Part shown: in pieces, positions 23,505 to 32,782 of the stretch
Position numbering within the stretch: the first letter of the stretch is position 1
Layout of the letters: the number at the start of each line of letters is the position of its first letter
Source: Catenuloplanes niger
Lineage (GTDB): Bacteria; Actinomycetota; Actinomycetes; Mycobacteriales; Micromonosporaceae
Assembly (NCBI RefSeq): GCF_031458255.1
Contig: NZ_JAVDYC010000001.1
Span: 682,001-746,000, forward strand
Direction of reading: 5' to 3'
DNA length: 64,000 nt
Notes under the pieces: model-generated
What the model was told of the DNA's origin: nothing
What the model saw: only the letters and a program-made list of their open reading frames with translations
Database searches by the model: none
Position numbers and translations under genes: made by a program

Positions 23505-26045
23505 CTGTGAGCCGGGCTGGATGACGATGTCGCCGTCCGCCGAGTTCGTGATGGTCACGTTCGTCAGCACCGCGTTGCCGCGCGCGCCGCTCATCGCGAG
23601 GATGCCCGCGCCGTTGTTCGACCGGTCGATGCGCACGTTCGTGATCGCCACGTTCGGCATGTTCCCGCCGCCGGTCTTGAACTGGATGCCGTCGTAGGTG
23701 GAGTCGACGATCTCGGTGTCCCGGATGACCACGCCGGTGATGTCGCGCCCCTGCGGGAAGAGCGTGATCGCGCCGAACTCCTGGTCCTCGTTCCAGAACG
23801 CGCCGCCGGTACGGTACAGGCCGTTGTTCGCGATCAGCGTGGTCCCGCCGAACGGCAGCGGGCTGTGGTCGGTGGCCAGCATGATCCCGGGGTAGTTGGC
23901 CGTGTCGGACACCAGGTTGCCCTCGATCGAGTTGTTCGCGCCGCCGTAGATCGCGATCCCGTTCGCCCGCCACGGCAACTGCACCGTGTTGTTCAGGAAC
24001 CGGTTACCGGACGCGATGTCCACGGACTGGTCGCGCACGTACGGGTTGGCCCACACCGCGAGCGAGTCGTCGCCCGTGGTCCGGAACGACGAGTTGACCA
24101 CGCGCGAGTTCTTCGTACCGTTGCTGAAGTTGATGCCGTCCGCGAACGTGTTCCGGATGCGCATGCCGGAGAACTCGAGGTTGTTGCCCGGGTTCCAGTA
24201 CGCGGGCGTGTCCGAGTAGTCGCGGCCGACCCAGGCGCCCACGTTGACGTGCTCGATCCACACGTTGCTGATCCGCGTGTCCCGGCCGAACCGTCCGTTG
24301 AGGCCGTGCCCGCGGTTGGCCCGGTTCTGCGTGTTGCCGAAGATCGCCAGGTCGGAGATCTGCGTGTTGTCGTCGATGTCGAACCCGACGTTGCCCTCGT
24401 GCGGGTGGTTGATGCCGCCGACCGCCTGGTGCGGCTGGGTGTCGGAGTAGAGCACGGTGTGCCACATGCCGGCGCCGCGGATCACCACGTTGCGCAGGCC
24501 GCGCTGGTTGTACTGGCCGCGGTTCGGGTCCGGGGAGAGGATCTTGGCTTCCTGACGCCAGCGGCCGGCCGGGATCCAGACGCAGGGGATCACGCCGTTC
24601 TCGTCGTCGGTGACCGCGCGCTGGATCGCCGCGGTGTCGTCCAGCCCGTCGTTCGGCACCGCGCCGTAGGTGGTGACCGACGTGCACCCGGCCGGCGCGG
24701 ACGCGGGCGGCGCGACCTGCTCCAGGTCGATGAGGTCGATGACGTGGAACGCCGCGGTGTCACCGGCGTCGCGCTGCAGCCGGAACCGGGTGCCGGCCGG
24801 GTAGGACGTGCCGAGCAGCGCGCTGGTCTCGTCGAAGAGCCGGCGGGCGTCCGCGGACGGCGTGTTCGACAAACTCTCGGTGTCGTCCGTGGTGCCGTAG
24901 AGCCAGCTGTTCCGCGACGACAGCGTCAGCTTGCGGTGGAACTGGTCGTTGACGTACAGGCTGATGGTGTGGTCCTGGCCGCCGCCGTTCGGCGCGTCCG
25001 GCACGGAGTTGCGGACCACGATCGAGTTCGCCGGGACGGTGGACGTGAACTCGACGAACTGGCCGGTGCCGGTCAGCCGCACCGACTTCCGGCCGGACGA
25101 CTCGGAACCGAAGTTGGTGTGCCCGAACGTGCGCAGCGGGTCCGCCTCCAGCAGCGTGCCGTTGTGCCGCGCGGCCTCGGCCTCGTACTCCGTGTAGGGC
25201 AGCGCGGCGCCGCGGCCGACCGCGATCGGCCGGGACAGCGCGTTGTTCGTCTCGTTCGTCTCCGGGACCGCGCCGGTCGCGTCCGCGGTGGCGGTCACGG
25301 TCGCGCCGCCGTTCACCGCGGTCCAGGTGCCGGCGATCGCGACGGTGGCGGTCGCACCGGCCGCGACGGACGGTGTCGCACCGGTCAGCGTGGTGCCGCC
25401 GACGGTGACCCGCGTGGTGGACGCGGCCGCCGTGGCGTTGCCGCGGTTCTGCACGGTGACCGAGAACGACACCGCGGCGCCGGCGGCCGGGTTCGCCGGC
25501 GTCGTGGTGACGCCGGTGACCTGCAGGTCCGGGCCGACCGGCGCCGGCGTCCAGTCGCCGATCACCTGCAGCTCGCCGATCTGGGCGCCGGGCGCGCCGG
25601 TGTTCGCGAAGAACTGCAGCTGGACGTCCGCGGCGCGGCCGGTGACCGGGATGGTGACGGTGTTGCGGTTCGCGGCCGGGTCGAACCGGTGGTCGGTGCG
25701 GGCCCGCAGCGGGGTGAACCCGGTGGCGGCCGCGGCCCGGCCGTTGACCTGCAGCTGCTGCGTACGGGCGGCCCAGATCGGGTCCGGGTTCAGCTTGATC
25801 ACGAGGGCGGTGACGTCGGCGTCCGCGCCGAGCTTGACGGTCAGCGTGGCCGGGAAGCCGTTCGACTCCCAGTAGCTGCCGACGTTGCCGTCGGTGGCGT
25901 TCGGCGCGACGAACGAGAAGACCGTCGAGGACGCCTCGACCGGCTTGCCGGGCGCGAGGTCGGCGGCGGCCGCCCGGGCGGGCGTGGGGACGAGGGTGGC
26001 TGCGGCGACCGTGACCGCCGCCAGGAGAAGGTGCGTCAGCTTCAT
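23487..26045 (-). CDS. Secreted GH87-like alpha-1,3-glucanase / mycodextranase
   Basis: 852 residues from ATG 26045 with a signal peptide ending PTPARA. Domains in order: discoidin-like (about 28-175), CARDB-type beta domain (about 180-275, SFSVTVQNRGNATAA), CBM35-like domain (about 285-440) and a right-handed beta-helix with pectate-lyase-like repeats (about 460-852, TTYGAVPNDGLDDTAAIQ). Asp636 (FADGINF) and Asp659-Asp660 (TGDDSLAVW) have the 23/24-residue spacing I recall for the three essential Asp of GH87 enzymes. That supports hydrolysis of fungal or bacterial alpha-1,3-glucan outside the cell. GH28- or GH55-related beta-helices are the alternative. Confidence 0.78.
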   Translation of the reverse strand: MKLTHLLLAAVTVAAATLVPTPARAAAADLAPGKPVEASSTVFSFVAPNATDGNVGSYWESNGFPATLTVKLGADADVTALVIKLNPDPIWAARTQQLQVNGRAAAATGFTPLRARTDHRFDPAANRNTVTIPVTGRAADVQLQFFANTGAPGAQIGELQVIGDWTPAPVGPDLQVTGVTTTPANPAAGAAVSFSVTVQNRGNATAAASTTRVTVGGTTLTGATPSVAAGATATVAIAGTWTAVNGGATVTATADATGAVPETNETNNALSRPIAVGRGAALPYTEYEAEAARHNGTLLEADPLRTFGHTNFGSESSGRKSVRLTGTGQFVEFTSTVPANSIVVRNSVPDAPNGGGQDHTISLYVNDQFHRKLTLSSRNSWLYGTTDDTESLSNTPSADARRLFDETSALLGTSYPAGTRFRLQRDAGDTAAFHVIDLIDLEQVAPPASAPAGCTSVTTYGAVPNDGLDDTAAIQRAVTDDENGVIPCVWIPAGRWRQEAKILSPDPNRGQYNQRGLRNVVIRGAGMWHTVLYSDTQPHQAVGGINHPHEGNVGFDIDDNTQISDLAIFGNTQNRANRGHGLNGRFGRDTRISNVWIEHVNVGAWVGRDYSDTPAYWNPGNNLEFSGMRIRNTFADGINFSNGTKNSRVVNSSFRTTGDDSLAVWANPYVRDQSVDIASGNRFLNNTVQLPWRANGIAIYGGANNSIEGNLVSDTANYPGIMLATDHSPLPFGGTTLIANNGLYRTGGAFWNEDQEFGAITLFPQGRDITGVVIRDTEIVDSTYDGIQFKTGGGNMPNVAITNVRIDRSNNGAGILAMSGARGNAVLTNVTITNSADGDIVIQPGSQFTITR

Positions 26046-26203
26046 GAGCGTCCTGCTTTTCCGGGCGACGCAGCAGAAATTCCGGCCTTTTGCCGACTTC
26101 TTGCGGCGCGGGACATTCAATGTTTCAGATATGTCACTACTTCGTCAACGGTGGGTGCGCTGCACCCAGGCTCGCCCGCATGATCCGGCCTACAGTGGGC
26201 CGC

Positions 26204-27055
26204 ATGGCTTCCTCACCGCTCGGCGACTTCCTGCGGCGCAGCCGGGACAAGGTCTCCCCCGCCGACGTCGGCATCTCCAGCACCGGCACGCGCCGGGTCG
26301 CCGGGCTGCGCCGCGAGGAGGTCGCGATGCTGGCCGGCGTCAGCGTCGACTACTACGTACGCCTGGAGCAGGGCCGCGAGCGCACGCCGTCCGCCCAGAT
26401 GCTCGACGCGCTCAGCGGCGCGCTGCTGCTCGACGAGGACGCCCGCATGCACCTGTTCCGGCTGGCCGGCCTGGCCCCGCGCGGCGGCGTCGACACCGGC
26501 CCGGAGCGCGCCGACCCGGCGCTGCTCGCGCTGATGGACGCCTGGCCGGACAACCCGGCGCTGCTCTACGGCCGCGCCTACGACGTGCTCGCCGCGAACC
26601 CGCTGGCCGAGGCGCTGTTCAACGGCTTCCCGTTCTCCCGCAACCTGATGCTGACCGTCTTCCTCGACCCGGCCGCCCGCGCGCTCTACCGCGACTGGCC
26701 GACCGTCGCCGCCAACTCCGTCGCCGGCTTCCGGCTCGCCTTCGGGGCCGCCCCGCACCACCCGCGCATCCGCGCCGTGCTGACCACGCTGACCGAGCAC
26801 AGCCCGGAGTTCCGCACGCTCTGGGCCGACCACCGCGCCCGCGGCAAGTCCCTCGAGGTCAAGTCGTTCCACCACCCCGAGGTCGGCGACGCCACGCTCC
26901 GCATGCACACGTTCGACGTCCGCGCCGCCCCCGGCCAGGAACTGGTCGTCTACCACGCCGACCCGGGCACCCCGTCCGCGGACACGCTGCGCCTCCTCGC
27001 CTCCGTCGCCGCGACCGCGCCGGCCACCGGCCTCAGCGCAGCGGGTACGGAATGA
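26204..27055 (+). CDS. XRE-family regulator with MLTR ligand-binding domain
   Basis: 283 residues from ATG 26204 (another in-frame ATG at 26180). The N-terminal HTH is visible in TRRVAGLRREEVAMLAGVS followed by DYYVRLEQGRERTPSAQML, the hallmark of the MmyB-like transcriptional regulators. The rest (about 105-270) is the MLTR ligand-binding domain (RAYDVLAANPLAEALF, GFRLAFGAAPHHPR). Such regulators usually control a divergent short-chain dehydrogenase; here the divergent gene is the GH87-like glucanase, with 158 nt between starts. The 3' end overlaps the convergent ramB by 23 nt. Confidence 0.9.
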   Translation: MASSPLGDFLRRSRDKVSPADVGISSTGTRRVAGLRREEVAMLAGVSVDYYVRLEQGRERTPSAQMLDALSGALLLDEDARMHLFRLAGLAPRGGVDTGPERADPALLALMDAWPDNPALLYGRAYDVLAANPLAEALFNGFPFSRNLMLTVFLDPAARALYRDWPTVAANSVAGFRLAFGAAPHHPRIRAVLTTLTEHSPEFRTLWADHRARGKSLEVKSFHHPEVGDATLRMHTFDVRAAPGQELVVYHADPGTPSADTLRLLASVAATAPATGLSAAGTE

Positions 27056-28415
27056 ACGTGCTGCGGTTCTCGTCGAGGTCGAGCAGGCCGTTGATCGGGG
27101 CCGCCGCGCGCTGCGGGCAGTTCGACCGCTCGCACGTCTTGCAGCCGGGCCCGATCGGCGTCGCCGCGGCCACGTCGTGCAGGTCCGTCCCGGCCGAGTA
27201 GACCAGCCGGCCCGCGTGCCGGATCTCGCAGCCCAGTCCGATCGCGTAGACCTTGCCGGGCTGGCCGTACCCGCCGTGGTGCCGGGTGATCGTCCGGGCG
27301 ATCCACAGGTAACGCTGCCCGTCCGGCATCGCGGCCACCTGGGTGACCACCCGGCCGGGCGCGCCGAACGCCTCGTAGACGTTCCACAGTGGGCACGTGC
27401 CGCCGGTACGGGAGAACGGGAAGCCGGTCGCGGACTGCCGTTTGGACAGGTTGCCGGCCCGGTCGACGCGCACGAACGAGAACGGCACGCCCCGGGCCCG
27501 CGGCCGCTGCAGCGTGCTGAGCCGGTGGCAGATGCTCTCCCAGCCCATCCCGAAGTGCTCGGTGAGCAGCTCGATGTCGTACCGGCGCTGCTCGGCCGCC
27601 TCCAGGAACCGCCCGTACGGCAGGATCAGCGCGGCCGCGAAGTAGTTGGCCAGCCCGACCCGGGTGAGGATCTGCGTCTGCACGTCGTCGAAGCGTTCCT
27701 CCTCGACGATCTCGTCGATCACGTCGGCGTACTCCAGCAGCGCCAGCTGCGCCGCCATCCGCATCGCCTCCTGCCCGGCCCGCAGCGACGTGGAGAGGTG
27801 CAGCGTGCGCGTCTGCGGCCGGTAGCGGTGCAGGTCACCGCCGAGCGCGGCGGCGTCGTCGTGCGCGATGCCGATGCCGTGCCGCTCCGCCAGGTGCGTG
27901 CGCAGCCGGGCCCGGACCTCGCCGCGGCGCAGCCCCATCGCGCCGGCCAGCCGCTCGGCCGCCTCGTCCAGGTCCGGCACGTAGTTCTGCCGCCGGTAGA
28001 AGAACTCGGTCACCTGGTCGTGCGGGGTACGGCCGAGCTGCTCCCGGTCGCCGACCAGTTCGGTGAGCTGGTCGGCGACCTGCCGGTACCGCCGGTGCAG
28101 GTCGATGACGGCCTCGGCGACGTCCGGCAGCCGGCCGGCGAACTCGGTCAGCGCCGCGACGCCACCGGCGCCGTCCAGTGCCTCGCGCAGCGCGGCGGCC
28201 AGCTGCGGCGTGGCGTGCGGGGAGAACACGCCGGGGTCGACGCCGAACAGCTCCGTCGCGCGGATCAGCACCGGCGCGGTCAGCGGCCGCACGTCGTGCT
28301 CGATCTGGTTGAGGTAGCTGGGCGAGATGCCGAGGTGCCGGGCCAGCTCGGTCTGGTTCAGCCCACGGTCCTCGCGCAGCCGGCGCAGCCGCGCCCCGGC
28401 GAAGATCTTCGTCAT
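27033..28415 (-). CDS. ramB: RamB-type short-chain fatty acyl transcriptional regulator
   Basis: 460 residues from ATG 28415 with a clear GGAGGTGG. The N-terminal XRE helix-turn-helix ([20 protein letters not shown]) is followed by a peptidase-M78-like central domain and a C-terminal ScfR-type domain with a Cys cluster ([14 protein letters not shown]). RamB represses or tunes glyoxylate-cycle genes in Corynebacterium and Mycobacterium. It is divergent from aceA, the classical target, with paired TACTGC(A/G)AA boxes between them. Confidence 0.9.
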   Translation of the reverse strand: MTKIFAGARLRRLREDRGLNQTELARHLGISPSYLNQIEHDVRPLTAPVLIRATELFGVDPGVFSPHATPQLAAALREALDGAGGVAALTEFAGRLPDVAEAVIDLHRRYRQVADQLTELVGDREQLGRTPHDQVTEFFYRRQNYVPDLDEAAERLAGAMGLRRGEVRARLRTHLAERHGIGIAHDDAAALGGDLHRYRPQTRTLHLSTSLRAGQEAMRMAAQLALLEYADVIDEIVEEERFDDVQTQILTRVGLANYFAAALILPYGRFLEAAEQRRYDIELLTEHFGMGWESICHRLSTLQRPRARGVPFSFVRVDRAGNLSKRQSATGFPFSRTGGTCPLWNVYEAFGAPGRVVTQVAAMPDGQRYLWIARTITRHHGGYGQPGKVYAIGLGCEIRHAGRLVYSAGTDLHDVAAATPIGPGCKTCERSNCPQRAAAPINGLLDLDENRSTFIPYPLR

Positions 28416-28434
28416 CGACCACCTCCGTTGGCAG

Positions 28435-28490
28435 TACTGCAAATATGCCGGTTAACAGGTTGGCAAGCCACCGCCGAAACTTCGCAGTAA
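28435..28490. promoter_or_regulatory. Probable RamB operators in the ramB-aceA intergenic region
   Basis: TACTGCAAA at 28435-28443 (plus) and TACTGCGAA on the minus strand at 28481-28489 form a widely spaced inverted pair. They resemble the TTTGCAAA-type RamB box of corynebacteria. The first abuts the ramB RBS (autoregulation); the second lies about 80 nt before the aceA start. Confidence 0.5.
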
Positions 28491-28568
28491 TTGGCTTCTT
28501 GCGTGCCTCGACGCCCTTTCCGCCCCCGTGTGACCGTGGGTTTCCAGCCACGGACGAAGGAGTGGGCG

Positions 28569-29831
28569 ATGACGGCGGACGAACTGCGGCGCGAATGGGA
28601 CACCGACCCGCGATGGAACGGCATCGCACGCTCGTACACCCCCGAGGACGTCATCCGGCTGCGCGGCGTCGTGCGGGAGGAACACACCCTCGCCCGGCGC
28701 GGCGCGCAGCGGCTCTGGCAGCTGCTGCACGACGAGGACTACGTGCCCGCGCTCGGCGCGCTGACCGGCAACCAGGCCGTGCAGATGGTCCGCGCCGGGC
28801 TGAAGGCGATCTACCTGTCCGGCTGGCAGGTCGCGGCGGACGCCAACCTCGCCGGCCACACCTACCCCGACCAGAGCCTCTACCCGGCCAACTCGGTGCC
28901 CGCGGTGGTCCGCCGGATCAACAACGCGCTGCTGCGGGCCGGGCAGATCGCCACCGCGGAGGGCGGCGACGGCGTCGACTGGCTCGCCCCTATCGTGGCG
29001 GACGCGGAGGCCGGCTTCGGTGGCGTGCTCAACGCGTACGAGCTGATGAACGCCCTGATCGTGGCAGGCGCCGCCGGCGTGCACTGGGAGGACCAGCTCG
29101 CCGCCGAGAAGAAGTGCGGGCATCTGGGCGGCAAGGTCCTGGTCCCGACCGGTCAGCACGTGCGGACGCTGGAGGCGGCCCGGCTCGCCGCGGACGTCGC
29201 CGGTGTGCCGTCCCTGATCATCGCGCGGACCGACGCCCAGGCCGCCACGCTGCTGACCACGGACGTGGACGAGCGGGACGCGCCGTTCGTCACCGGCGAC
29301 CGTACCGCCGAAGGGTTTTACCGGTTCCGCAACGGCATCGACGCGTGCGTCGCCCGGGGCCTCGCCTACGCACCGCACGCGGATCTGCTGTGGATGGAGA
29401 CCAGCACGCCGGACCTGGAGGTCGCCCGGCGGTTCGCCACCGCGATCAAGGAGCGGTACCCGGACCAGCTGCTGGCCTACAACTGCTCGCCGTCGTTCAA
29501 CTGGCGCCGGCACCTGGACGAGACCACGATCGCGAAGTTCCAGCGGGAACTCGGCCACATGGGCTACCGGTTCCAGTTCATCACGCTGGCCGGCTTCCAC
29601 GCGCTCAACTACTCGATGTTCGACCTCGCGCACGGGTACGCCAGCGACGGCATGCCCGCGTACGTGCGGCTGCAGGAGCGCGAGTTCGCCGCGGAGGCGC
29701 GCGGCTACACCGCGGTCAAGCACCAGCGGGAGGTCGGCACCGGCTACTTCGACCTGATCAGCACCGTGCTCAACCCGGCCGCGGAGACCACCGCGCTGCA
29801 CGGCTCGACCGAGGCGGAGCAGTTCGCATGA
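28569..29831 (+). CDS. aceA: Isocitrate lyase
   Basis: 420 residues from ATG 28569 with AAGGAG at good distance. The catalytic signature [14 protein letters not shown] is intact (Cys and His of KKCGH), as are [20 protein letters not shown] and YNCSPSFNW. It cleaves isocitrate to glyoxylate and succinate, the first step of the glyoxylate shunt. Its TGA overlaps the ATG of aceB (ATGA), so both shunt enzymes are made from one coupled operon, controlled by the divergent ramB product. Confidence 0.97.
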   Translation: MTADELRREWDTDPRWNGIARSYTPEDVIRLRGVVREEHTLARRGAQRLWQLLHDEDYVPALGALTGNQAVQMVRAGLKAIYLSGWQVAADANLAGHTYPDQSLYPANSVPAVVRRINNALLRAGQIATAEGGDGVDWLAPIVADAEAGFGGVLNAYELMNALIVAGAAGVHWEDQLAAEKKCGHLGGKVLVPTGQHVRTLEAARLAADVAGVPSLIIARTDAQAATLLTTDVDERDAPFVTGDRTAEGFYRFRNGIDACVARGLAYAPHADLLWMETSTPDLEVARRFATAIKERYPDQLLAYNCSPSFNWRRHLDETTIAKFQRELGHMGYRFQFITLAGFHALNYSMFDLAHGYASDGMPAYVRLQEREFAAEARGYTAVKHQREVGTGYFDLISTVLNPAAETTALHGSTEAEQFA

Positions 29832-31414
29832 GATACCGGATCAAGGGCGGCCTGACCGGGCGCTACGACGAGGTGCTCACGCCCGCGGCGCTGGACTTCC
29901 TGGTCGCGCTGGACGGCCGGTTCGCCGGCCGCCGGACCGTGCTGCTGAACGCGCGCCGGGTGCGCCGCACCCGCTGGGCCCGCGGTCAGGTGCCCGGCTT
30001 CCGGCCGGAGACCGCGCACATCCGGGCCGGCGCGTGGCGGGTGGCGCCGGCGGCACCCGGGCTGCGCGACCGGCGGGTCGAGATCACCGGCCCGCCGGAG
30101 CCGAGGATGGCGGTGAACGCGCTCAACTCCGGCGCGAACGTGTGGATGGCCGACTTCGAGGACGCCACGTCCCCGACCTGGGACAACCTGATCTCCGGGC
30201 AGCTGACGCTGATCGACGCGAGGGACCGCCGCCTCGACTTCACCGACGCGCGCGGCAAGCGGTACGCGCTCGGCGACCGCACCGCGACGACCGTGGTGCG
30301 GCCGCGCGGCTGGCATCTCGCGGAGAAGCACGTGGTGGTCGACGGGCGGCCGATCTCGGCGAGCCTGTTCGACTTCGGGCTCGCGCTGTTCCACGGCAGC
30401 CACTACTTCTACCTGCCGAAACTCGAGGACCACCACGAGGCACGGCTGTGGAACGACGTGTTCCGCTTCGCCCAGCGCCGCCTCGGGCTGCCCGCCGGGA
30501 CGATCCGGGCCACCGTGCTCATCGAGACGATCACCGCGGCGTTCGAGATGGACGAGATCCTGTACGAGCTGCGCGAGCACGCGGCCGGGCTGAACGCGGG
30601 CCGGTGGGACTACATCTTCAGCGTCATCAAGAACTTCGGGCAGCGACAGGAGTTCGTGCTCCCGGACCGGTCCGCGGTCACCATGACGGTGCCGTTCATG
30701 CGCGCCTACACGGAACTGCTGGTGCGCACCTGCCACCGGCGCGGCGCGTACGCGATCGGCGGCATGTCCGCGTTCATCCCCAGCCCGGCCGTGCCCGACG
30801 CGCTCGACCGGGTCCGCGCGGACAAACAGCGCGAGGCCGGCGACGGCTTCGACGGCTCCTGGGTCGCGCACCCCGGCCTGGTCGACGTGTGCCGTGCCGC
30901 GTTCGGCGACCGGGTGAACCAGCTCGACCGCGCCCGGGACGACGTGGACGTCACCGAGGCGGACCTGCTCGCCGTCGACAAGACACCCGGCCGGGTCACC
31001 GCGGCCGGCCTGCGCGCGAACGTGTCCGTGGCGCTGCGCTACCTCGACGCGTGGCTCGGCGGCACCGGCGCGGTGGCGCTGTCGCACCTGATGGAGGACG
31101 CCGCGACCGCGGAGATCGCCCGCTGCCAGGTGTGGCAGTGGCTGCACCACCGCACACCACTGGCGGACGGCGGCACGGTCACCCCCGGACTGGTCGAGTC
31201 GATCCTCGCGGAGGAACTGACGTCGCTGTCCGCCGACCGGGCGCGGGCGGCCGCGGACGTGTTCCGGCACGCCGCGCTCGGCGAGCACCTGCCGGAGTTC
31301 CTCACCACCTACGCGTACGCCCACCACCTCACAGCGGACCCAGCACCGACCGCGGGGCGGCGTCCAGCGCCAGCGTCTCCAGGACCGTCAGCAGCTGCCG
31401 TTCCTCGAACCTGA
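29828..31414 (+). CDS. aceB: Malate synthase A
   Basis: 528 residues, normal for malate synthase A. Seen: [69 protein letters not shown] and the [10 protein letters not shown] region. It condenses glyoxylate with acetyl-CoA to malate. Its start overlaps the aceA stop by 4 nt. The last 28 or so residues (after TTYAYAHHL) are Pro/Ala-rich and run 86 nt antisense into the convergent hemerythrin gene, which suggests the original stop was lost or that this tail is non-conserved. Confidence 0.95.
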   Translation: MRYRIKGGLTGRYDEVLTPAALDFLVALDGRFAGRRTVLLNARRVRRTRWARGQVPGFRPETAHIRAGAWRVAPAAPGLRDRRVEITGPPEPRMAVNALNSGANVWMADFEDATSPTWDNLISGQLTLIDARDRRLDFTDARGKRYALGDRTATTVVRPRGWHLAEKHVVVDGRPISASLFDFGLALFHGSHYFYLPKLEDHHEARLWNDVFRFAQRRLGLPAGTIRATVLIETITAAFEMDEILYELREHAAGLNAGRWDYIFSVIKNFGQRQEFVLPDRSAVTMTVPFMRAYTELLVRTCHRRGAYAIGGMSAFIPSPAVPDALDRVRADKQREAGDGFDGSWVAHPGLVDVCRAAFGDRVNQLDRARDDVDVTEADLLAVDKTPGRVTAAGLRANVSVALRYLDAWLGGTGAVALSHLMEDAATAEIARCQVWQWLHHRTPLADGGTVTPGLVESILAEELTSLSADRARAAADVFRHAALGEHLPEFLTTYAYAHHLTADPAPTAGRRPAPASPGPSAAAVPRT

Positions 31415-31799
31415 AGTGCGACTCCATGATCGCGGCCACGCCCTCCAGGTGCCGGTCCAGTTCCGCGGGCGGGGCGGCCCGGTCCACGGCGGCCTGGAGC
31501 CCGCCCAGCAGGTAGGCGATCATGGAGTGGTCCTGTTTCAGGGCCCGCAGCGTGTCGCGCAGCCCCGGGTGCCGCTCCGCGATCGCCGGGAACAGCAGGC
31601 GGTCCTCACCCTCGTGGTGGGCCGTCAGCGCGGCGCAGAACCCGTGGCAGAACAGCAGCAGGTCCCGGGTGGCCGGCTCGGCGGGCTCGCCGGCGGCCAC
31701 GGCCTGCCGGGTGACGGCCAGTGCGTCGCGCAGGCGCTCGTGAACGCCGCGCAACTCCCGGCTCCAGGCGATCAGCCTGGCGTGCTCGCCCTCACCCAC
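31329..31799 (-). CDS. Hemerythrin HHE-domain protein
   Basis: 156 residues from a GTG. The four-helix hemerythrin-like bundle shows its iron ligands: [30 protein letters not shown] and HFRFEERQL. Such cytosolic proteins bind a di-iron centre and serve in oxygen, redox or nitric-oxide sensing. The 3' end overlaps the end of aceB by 86 nt. The 169 nt before it (31800-31968) hold a small inverted repeat ACGACGAT-CATC-ATCGTCGT at about 31817 that could be an operator. Confidence 0.9.
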   Translation of the reverse strand: MGEGEHARLIAWSRELRGVHERLRDALAVTRQAVAAGEPAEPATRDLLLFCHGFCAALTAHHEGEDRLLFPAIAERHPGLRDTLRALKQDHSMIAYLLGGLQAAVDRAAPPAELDRHLEGVAAIMESHFRFEERQLLTVLETLALDAAPRSVLGPL

Positions 31800-31968
31800 G
31801 GGTGACGGGCGAAGGGACGACGATCATCATCGTCGTGCTCCCCTCGATCCGGCGCCTCCATGCCTGGCACGGTCTGCCACCGGCACGCGACGCTGCGCCC
31901 GATCCTACGCCGGCACGGTTCCCGCCGCCGCCCCGGAGCCCCGGAACGGGCGAGCCGCGCGGCCGGTG

Positions 31969-32628
31969 TCAGGCGGCGCGGCCGGTGGCGTAGCGGATGC
32001 CGCCGAGCAGGTGGGCGAGCATGGCGGGCTCGGTGTAGGAGGCGTCGGTGTGGCCGAGCGCGGTGTAGAAGGACCGGCCGCCCAGCGAGTCGTGGCACCA
32101 GGCGAGCGGGTGGTCCGCGCCCATCTTGCCGCCGGTGTAGGACGTCTCGTCGGCGCGCAGCAGCACGTGCACGGCGTCACGCGGGTTGGTGCGGAAGTCG
32201 TACCACTCGTCGGTCCGCGACCACGTCTCCGGCAGGTGCGCGGTGGCCGGGTGGGTGCGGTCCTCGACCAGGACACGGGCCGGCTGCACCTCGGGGTGGG
32301 TGTCGAACCGGGCGCCGACCAGCGTGCCGAAGAACGGCCAGTCGTACTCGGTGGTGGCGGCCGCGTGGATGCCGACGACACCACCGCCGCCGCGCACGTA
32401 GCCCTCCAGGGCGTCACGCGCGGCGGGGTCGTCGGAGAGGCTGCCGCTGGTGCTGAGGAACGTGACGGCGGCGAACCCGGCCAGCTCGGCCGGGGTCAGC
32501 ACCGCCGGGTCCTCGGTCGCCACGACCTCGAACCCGTGGTCGCGGCCGAGCGCGGTCAGCGCCGCCACCCCGGCCGGGATCGAGTCGTGCCGGAAGCCCG
32601 TCGTCCGGCTGTACACCAGGATTCGCAC
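31969..32628 (-). CDS. ThuA-like domain protein
   Basis: 219 residues from a GTG at 32628 that gives the family's usual beginning (RILVYSRTTGFRHDSIP). Other family segments: TFLSTSGSLSDD, GGGGVVGIHAAATTEYDW, FDTHPEVQPARV, LPETWSRTDEWYDF and PLAWCHDSLGGRSFYTALGH. ThuA-like proteins have a class-I glutamine-amidotransferase-like fold and are linked to trehalose or other carbohydrate metabolism, often without a proven reaction. The longer frame to 32739 is less likely to be translated. Confidence 0.9.
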   Translation of the reverse strand: MRILVYSRTTGFRHDSIPAGVAALTALGRDHGFEVVATEDPAVLTPAELAGFAAVTFLSTSGSLSDDPAARDALEGYVRGGGGVVGIHAAATTEYDWPFFGTLVGARFDTHPEVQPARVLVEDRTHPATAHLPETWSRTDEWYDFRTNPRDAVHVLLRADETSYTGGKMGADHPLAWCHDSLGGRSFYTALGHTDASYTEPAMLAHLLGGIRYATGRAA

Positions 32629-32724
32629 CCGGCCGAGCCTAGCGGGCGCTCCGGCCGGACGACGATCCGGCGGTGGAACACCAGACGCATCGAAGATCAT
32701 GCCGCCACGCAGTCCGCACAAGAC

Positions 32725-32766
32725 GGTCGGGCCCGTCACGGAGACAGATCCGTGACGGGCCCGACC
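32725..32766 (-). terminator. Strong hairpin after the subtilase gene
   Basis: Perfect 18-bp stem (GGTCGGGCCCGTCACGGA with its complement) and a GACAGA loop, 16 nt downstream of the subtilase stop on the minus strand. Confidence 0.85.
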
Positions 32767-32782
32767 ACCGGAGGAAATCCCG

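Noticed and set aside
23865-26183. 772-residue plus-strand frame
   Set aside because: Antisense shadow of the GH87-like gene, which has signal peptide, RBS and catalytic motifs.
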